From Verrucomicrobiia bacterium (GTDB taxonomy: Bacteria; Verrucomicrobiota; Verrucomicrobiia; Limisphaerales; DSYF01): a stretch of 56,380 nt of DNA. Positions 53,444 through 56,380 of the stretch are shown here, in pieces. The position numbers and the translations under genes are program-made. Each line of letters starts with the position of its first letter. Positions within the stretch are counted from its first letter, which is position 1. The notes beneath the pieces are model-generated. The model was not told the DNA's origin. It searched no databases and saw only the letters and a list, made by a program, of their open reading frames with translations. The stretch lies in assembly GCA_035765895.1 (NCBI GenBank), contig DASTWL010000051.1, forward strand, positions 1 through 56,380, given 5' to 3'.

Positions 53444-54623
53444 AAAGCTCGCCACTGGCGCGGTCATGGCGGAGTGGAATCGTGAACTCGGCCATGATAC
53501 GGCACGCGCACGCCCCTATCTGGCGCTGGCGAACGGACTGGCGGAAACTTATCCGTGCCAGAATGCCTTTGGCTGCGGGTTTCCGCATCGCGTCGAGCAA
53601 CATAAGCCGGGGCAATGGGTGGCGTTTTGCGAAACAGAGGACTCATGTCCGCCGTTCCAGGTCGCGAATACAGAGTTGTTCGTCTTTGCGGCAGACACAT
53701 CGAAGCTATGCAGTGGCATAGCACGGGCACTTGGATTGGATGCGAGCGTTAGCCGACAAGTTGGCGGCGTCCGCGCCCTGCCGGTCGGAACTTATGGAGC
53801 GGCACGCGCCAACGTGTATTTGATGTTCCCGACGGATGCTTCCCGGATGGCGCGTGAAGTTGAGCGGCTATTCGGAATCCAGCCTGATCCGTTCCTATTA
53901 CTTACGCCGACAGGAATGCACTGTTCGGCGGAAGTGGAATCGGCGTTGCGGCGGCAGTCGTGCTTGCACATTCCAATGTCGGCGGCTTTGCTGCTTGGTG
54001 ACAAAGGTTCACTCGCGCCAAGTTCTGCCGCTGACTCGCTGCTAAAAGAATTTCAGCGGCGACAGGCGGATGGCCGGTTGCTGGTCAAGACGGTGGAGCG
54101 GATCGACCGGAATGTTGATGCGGTAGCGCGCAATCAATATGAACTTCGCAAGGAGAACGACGAACTGCGACAGTTGCATACCGAGGGATATTTCAAGTTT
54201 GCATTGAAGGTGGACGCCGCCGACTTCCAAGCTTTTGCGGTCATCATTGCATTAGGAAATCGGAAAGCGGCAGCAGAGCATTTGCAGATCCCGCACCGAA
54301 GCTTCTATGATCGCGTGGACAAGTGGCCGCAGCGCGGGAGGGAGTATCAGTTGATGTGGCGTTTCATCGAATGGCGCAAGCGCAGTGGGCGGCACATAAA
54401 AGTCCGGCTGGATGAGTCTTTACAGTCGGGTGAATCCGGCGGGCAAGCCGAGAACCCGGAAACCCTCCGTGAAACGCTGGAGTCTGTGAAAGCATCCGAG
54501 TCCACCAATTATCCTGACTTACTGGCAGACATCTTTGGGGCGCTGCAGCGGCAGAATGCCGCGAACTGGTCGAGCGTGAAAACCGAACTTCTCAAACTCA
54601 TCCGCGAAGAACTTCCGCAATAA
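53406..54623 (+). CDS. Cys-rich protein with coiled coil and Fis-like HTH
   Basis: 405 residues. C51/C57 (PCQNAFGCGFPH) and C75/C81 (FCETEDSCPP) could form a metal site near the N-terminus. A coiled coil (~205-255, RIDRNVDAVARNQYELRKEN) precedes a Fis/NtrC-type helix-turn-helix at ~273-311 (FAVIIALGNRKAAAEHLQIP, then HRSFYDRVDKWP). The tail is acidic and helical. It could be the DNA-recognition or regulatory subunit of operon 2. It is the last gene before the terminator at 54666. Confidence 0.65.
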   Translation: MSKNQKGFWRALEKLATGAVMAEWNRELGHDTARARPYLALANGLAETYPCQNAFGCGFPHRVEQHKPGQWVAFCETEDSCPPFQVANTELFVFAADTSKLCSGIARALGLDASVSRQVGGVRALPVGTYGAARANVYLMFPTDASRMAREVERLFGIQPDPFLLLTPTGMHCSAEVESALRRQSCLHIPMSAALLLGDKGSLAPSSAADSLLKEFQRRQADGRLLVKTVERIDRNVDAVARNQYELRKENDELRQLHTEGYFKFALKVDAADFQAFAVIIALGNRKAAAEHLQIPHRSFYDRVDKWPQRGREYQLMWRFIEWRKRSGRHIKVRLDESLQSGESGGQAENPETLRETLESVKASESTNYPDLLADIFGALQRQNAANWSSVKTELLKLIREELPQ

Positions 54624-54665
54624 TCTCCGCAACTCGCCACAAGAGTTGCAATTCACTCATCCACA

Positions 54666-54695
54666 GGGGTTAGCGTAATCGCTAACCCCATTTTT
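54666..54695 (+). terminator. Rho-independent terminator closing operon 2
   Basis: A perfect 10-bp stem, GGGGTTAGCG (54666-54675) with CGCTAACCCC (54680-54689), a TAAT loop, then ATTTTT. It lies 42 bases after the stop at 54623. It is the clearest terminator in the window and sets the end of the sigma/GHKL/DruA-like transcription unit. Confidence 0.92.
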
Positions 54696-54772
54696 GTGCC
54701 CCAATCACGCCATTTTCGCCCCCTTCTGAACGGTGCGCGCTAACTGCCACCGTCACGACGGAGAAAGCAAAT

Positions 54773-54967
54773 ATGGCAGCGAACAATCGAATGAAAGCGG
54801 CGCGGGTGCTGAAAGGGATGACCCAACTGCAACTCGCGGACAAGGTCGGCACGAAAGAGATCGAGATTTCCCGAATCGAAACCGGTCGGGCCGTGCCGGA
54901 AGCGAGCCTTAAGCAACGCATCGCCGATGCGTTGGGCAAACCCACGTTTGAACTCTTCGACGCTTAA
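54773..54967 (+). CDS. XRE-family transcriptional regulator
   Basis: 64 residues, a single Cro/CI-type helix-turn-helix: MKAARVLKGMTQLQLADKVG, then TKEIEISRIETGRAVPEASL and QRIADALGKPTFELF. GAGAAAGC upstream may serve as a ribosome site. Such minimal regulators control phage or plasmid modules. It follows the operon 2 terminator and starts a new unit, 18 bases ahead of the next gene. Confidence 0.88.
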   Translation: MAANNRMKAARVLKGMTQLQLADKVGTKEIEISRIETGRAVPEASLKQRIADALGKPTFELFDA

Positions 54968-54985
54968 CCCTTGGAGGAATCACAC

Positions 54986-55276
54986 ATGATGACCGAATCA
55001 AGCAATGTCTGCACCCCGCCAGCGCCGCTGGCAACTCAACCGCGTCGTCCCCGTCCGCTCGGCGATGGCTACGACGAGATGCTCACCAAGAAGGAACTGG
55101 CCGCCAAGTTAAAGGTAACGTTGCGCACAATCGAGAACTGGCAGCGCGCCGGCCATCTGCCGTTCATCAAAATTTCCTCCGTGGTGCTTTTTGATTGGGC
55201 CGAAGTCCGCGAAAGCCTTCACACGAATTTCAAAGTCTGCCGGCGCGGTGCGATTCGTCCGCGGCTGGGGACTTAA
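54986..55276 (+). CDS. Excisionase/AlpA-like HTH_17 protein
   Basis: 96 residues from ATG 54986, with a strong GGAGG at 54973-54977 (a second ATG is adjacent at 54989). LTKKELAAKLKVTLRTIENW, then QRAGHLPFIKISSVVLFDWA is a MerR-like winged helix of the excisionase/AlpA type, followed by a basic tail. It may be the recombination directionality factor for the island integrase or a regulator of the phage-like module. Confidence 0.8.
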   Translation: MMTESSNVCTPPAPLATQPRRPRPLGDGYDEMLTKKELAAKLKVTLRTIENWQRAGHLPFIKISSVVLFDWAEVRESLHTNFKVCRRGAIRPRLGT

Positions 55277-55310
55277 CCAAACACAACGAATCAGATCCAA
55301 AAGCAAAACT

Positions 55311-55466
55311 ATGACACTAATCGAAACGTTCCTGAACCTGATGGTCATCGGCTGGCTGCTGTTCCTCGGCTACGTCCTCGGGAAAGCGCTGGAGGAATAC
55401 ATCGAGGATCGGGCCAAGAAAGCCGCCAGACGTGAACTGCAAAACAAGGAGGGCGGCAGCAAGTGA
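55311..55466 (+). CDS. Small membrane protein of the phage-like module
   Basis: 51 residues: one transmembrane helix (FLNLMVIGWLLFLGYVLGKA) followed by a charged amphipathic tail (EEYIEDRAKKAARRELQNKE). The ATG at 55311 was chosen; its stop overlaps the GTG start of the next gene (GTGA). Function unknown. Confidence 0.6.
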   Translation: MTLIETFLNLMVIGWLLFLGYVLGKALEEYIEDRAKKAARRELQNKEGGSK

Positions 55467-55828
55467 ATAGCCGGCGCAAAGGCAAGGTGGGTGAACGCGA
55501 GTTCGCTGCGTTGCTCCGTGAAAGCGGATTCGACGCCCGACGCGGCCAGCAGTTCAGCGGCTCGCCGGATTCGCCCGACGTGGTCAGCGACGCGCTGGCG
55601 TGGCTGCACGTCGAGGTGAAGCGGGTGCAAAACCTAAACCTCACCGACGCCTGCGTGCAGGCCGAGGGCGATTGCGGCGGCAAACCGTGGGTCGTGGCCC
55701 ACCGCCGCAATCACGCCCCCTGGCTGATCACGATGCGCGCCGAAACCTTCTTCAATTTCCTCCGCGGCGTGTTGCCGCCGGAGGGGAAACAACAACATCA
55801 ACAAAACAAAACGGAGATACACACATGA
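55463..55828 (+). CDS. Phage-type resolvase-like PD-(D/E)XK nuclease
   Basis: 121 residues, start GTG 55463. RRKGKVGEREFAALLRESGF supplies the first conserved Glu, SGSPDSPDVVSD the Asp, and LHVEVKRVQNLNL the E-x-K; together these form a small restriction-endonuclease-like or Holliday-junction-resolvase-like core typical of phage and plasmid genes. The stop overlaps the next ATG (ATGA). Likely role: processing of recombination or replication intermediates of the element. Confidence 0.78.
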   Translation: MNSRRKGKVGEREFAALLRESGFDARRGQQFSGSPDSPDVVSDALAWLHVEVKRVQNLNLTDACVQAEGDCGGKPWVVAHRRNHAPWLITMRAETFFNFLRGVLPPEGKQQHQQNKTEIHT

Positions 55829-56380
55829 GTAATCTGACACTGACAAGCAAAGACGGCGGCGACTTTAAGCCGCATCCGGAAGGCATCCATCCCGCCGTGT
55901 GCGTGGATGTGATGGATATGGGCCTCGTTGAAACGGAGTTTCAAGGGGTCAAAAAGATGGTCAACAAGGTGAAGCTCGTGTTCGAGAGCGAGCAGAAGAC
56001 CGAAGATGGGAAACCCTGCACCGTGTCGAAAAACTTCACGGCGTCGCTGCATCCGAAGGCGAAGCTCGCGGAATTTTTGGGCAAGTGGCGCGGGCGGCTG
56101 GTGACACCGGGCGAGACCATTGATCTCGCCAAGCTCATCGGCGCGAGCTGCACGCTGGTCATCAGTCACCAGCAAAACATGAGCGGCAAAACTTACGCCG
56201 CGATTGATGCGGTGTCGAAGCCGACCAAGAAGGTGACGCCCAGCGGCACTTACGATCCGGCGTCGACGCGCCAGCGTTACGCCGAATGGAAGGCGAAACA
56301 GGCAGCGCCTGTGGCCAATGCGCCTGCGGCCCGCACCTCACCCCAACCCTCTCCCCAGCGCGGAGAGGGAGTGGACTCCA
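55825..56380 (+). CDS. DUF669-like phage protein, partial at window end
   Basis: An open frame of 185 codons from ATG 55825 with no stop before the edge. HPEGIHPAVCVDVMDMGLVE, then KVKLVFESEQKTEDGKP and SKNFTASLHPKAKLAEFLGK, WRGRLVTPGE and LIGASCTLVISHQQ resemble phage proteins near DUF669, which are thought to take part in ssDNA or recombination metabolism. From about residue 135 it becomes Pro/Ala-rich and runs into a REP-like palindrome. ACGGAGATA upstream gives a good ribosome site. Confidence 0.75.
   Translation, partial: MSNLTLTSKDGGDFKPHPEGIHPAVCVDVMDMGLVETEFQGVKKMVNKVKLVFESEQKTEDGKPCTVSKNFTASLHPKAKLAEFLGKWRGRLVTPGETIDLAKLIGASCTLVISHQQNMSGKTYAAIDAVSKPTKKVTPSGTYDPASTRQRYAEWKAKQAAPVANAPAARTSPQPSPQRGEGVDS
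56335..56372. repeat. REP-like palindrome inside a coding region
   Basis: CCCTCTCC at 56347-56354 and GGAGAGGG at 56362-56369 form an 8-bp inverted repeat within the familiar CTCACCCCAACCCTCTCCCC type of dispersed repeat known from many genomes. It is in frame in the partial DUF669-like gene. Only one copy is in the window, so dispersal in this genome is not shown. Confidence 0.6.

Larger units (their letters stand above)
29527..56380 (+). mobile_element. Integrative genomic island at tRNA-Pro, right end outside the window
   Basis: The region begins at the 3' end of a tRNA gene with a tyrosine integrase immediately inside. It carries almost only plus-strand accessory genes: defence-like helicase, nuclease and ATPase operons, an HNH nuclease, an ankyrin protein and a phage-like module. 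Strand bias and gene content switch sharply from the minus-strand housekeeping series. I looked for a second copy of the tRNA 3' end (GTTCGAATCTCACCGCCCCG) downstream and did not see one up to 56380. The island is therefore either longer than the window or has lost its right attachment site. Confidence 0.75.

Overview
The window looks like chromosomal DNA of a high-GC, saccharolytic Gram-negative bacterium, most likely a member of the Verrucomicrobiota (Limisphaerales/Pedosphaera-like). That placement is inferred from the gene mix: Tat-exported glycosidases and Gfo/Idh/MocA oxidoreductases, a formylglycine-type sulfatase, a sialate O-acetylesterase, a LuxC/LuxE-type pair without luciferase, and a single GspF-like protein beside accB-accC. 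It cannot be proved from this sequence alone.

Host part, about 0.1-29.3 kb. After a partial gene and a probable truncated protein come RtcB RNA ligase and a carbohydrate-degradation block: GH2 beta-mannosidase-like lipoprotein, sialate O-acetylesterase, sulfatase and GH27 alpha-galactosidase. Inside that block, at 11.1-13.9 kb, is a cassette-like array. Four copies of a structured repeat of about 170-210 bp each sit immediately upstream of a tiny plus-strand gene. From 29.3 kb back to 17.5 kb runs a long minus-strand series: DUF554 protein, Gfo/Idh, holB, O-antigen-ligase-like, aroQ, terminator, accB, accC, Ala/Pro-rich membrane protein, trxA, gspF-like, LuxE-like, LuxC-like, queD.

Island part, about 29.5 kb to the window end. 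A tRNA-Pro(CGG) gene is followed directly by a tyrosine integrase and almost only plus-strand accessory genes: a DUF5677-like protein, an ankyrin/HTH fusion on the minus strand and an HNH nuclease. Two candidate defence operons follow. Operon 1 (34.7-45.7 kb) has a CoiA-like zinc protein, two unknown proteins, a COG1205/DruE-like DUF1998 helicase of about 1811 codons interrupted by one in-frame TAA, and a Cas4/AddB-like nuclease; most of its genes overlap by a few bases. Operon 2 (46.0-54.6 kb) begins with its own sigma factor. It continues with two paralogous GHKL ATPases, a DruA-like (DUF4338-type) protein, an unknown protein and a Cys-rich HTH protein, and ends at a strong terminator. A phage/plasmid-like module (XRE regulator, excisionase-like HTH, resolvase-like nuclease, DUF669-like ssDNA-metabolism protein) follows and runs off the window. 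No right-hand attachment site was seen, so the island probably continues.

The most promising undescribed system is operon 2: sigma factor, paired GHKL ATPases, DruA-like protein and two unknowns. It may act alone or together with the neighbouring DruE-like helicase operon as an unusual Druantia relative. These functional links are inference; no database search was possible.
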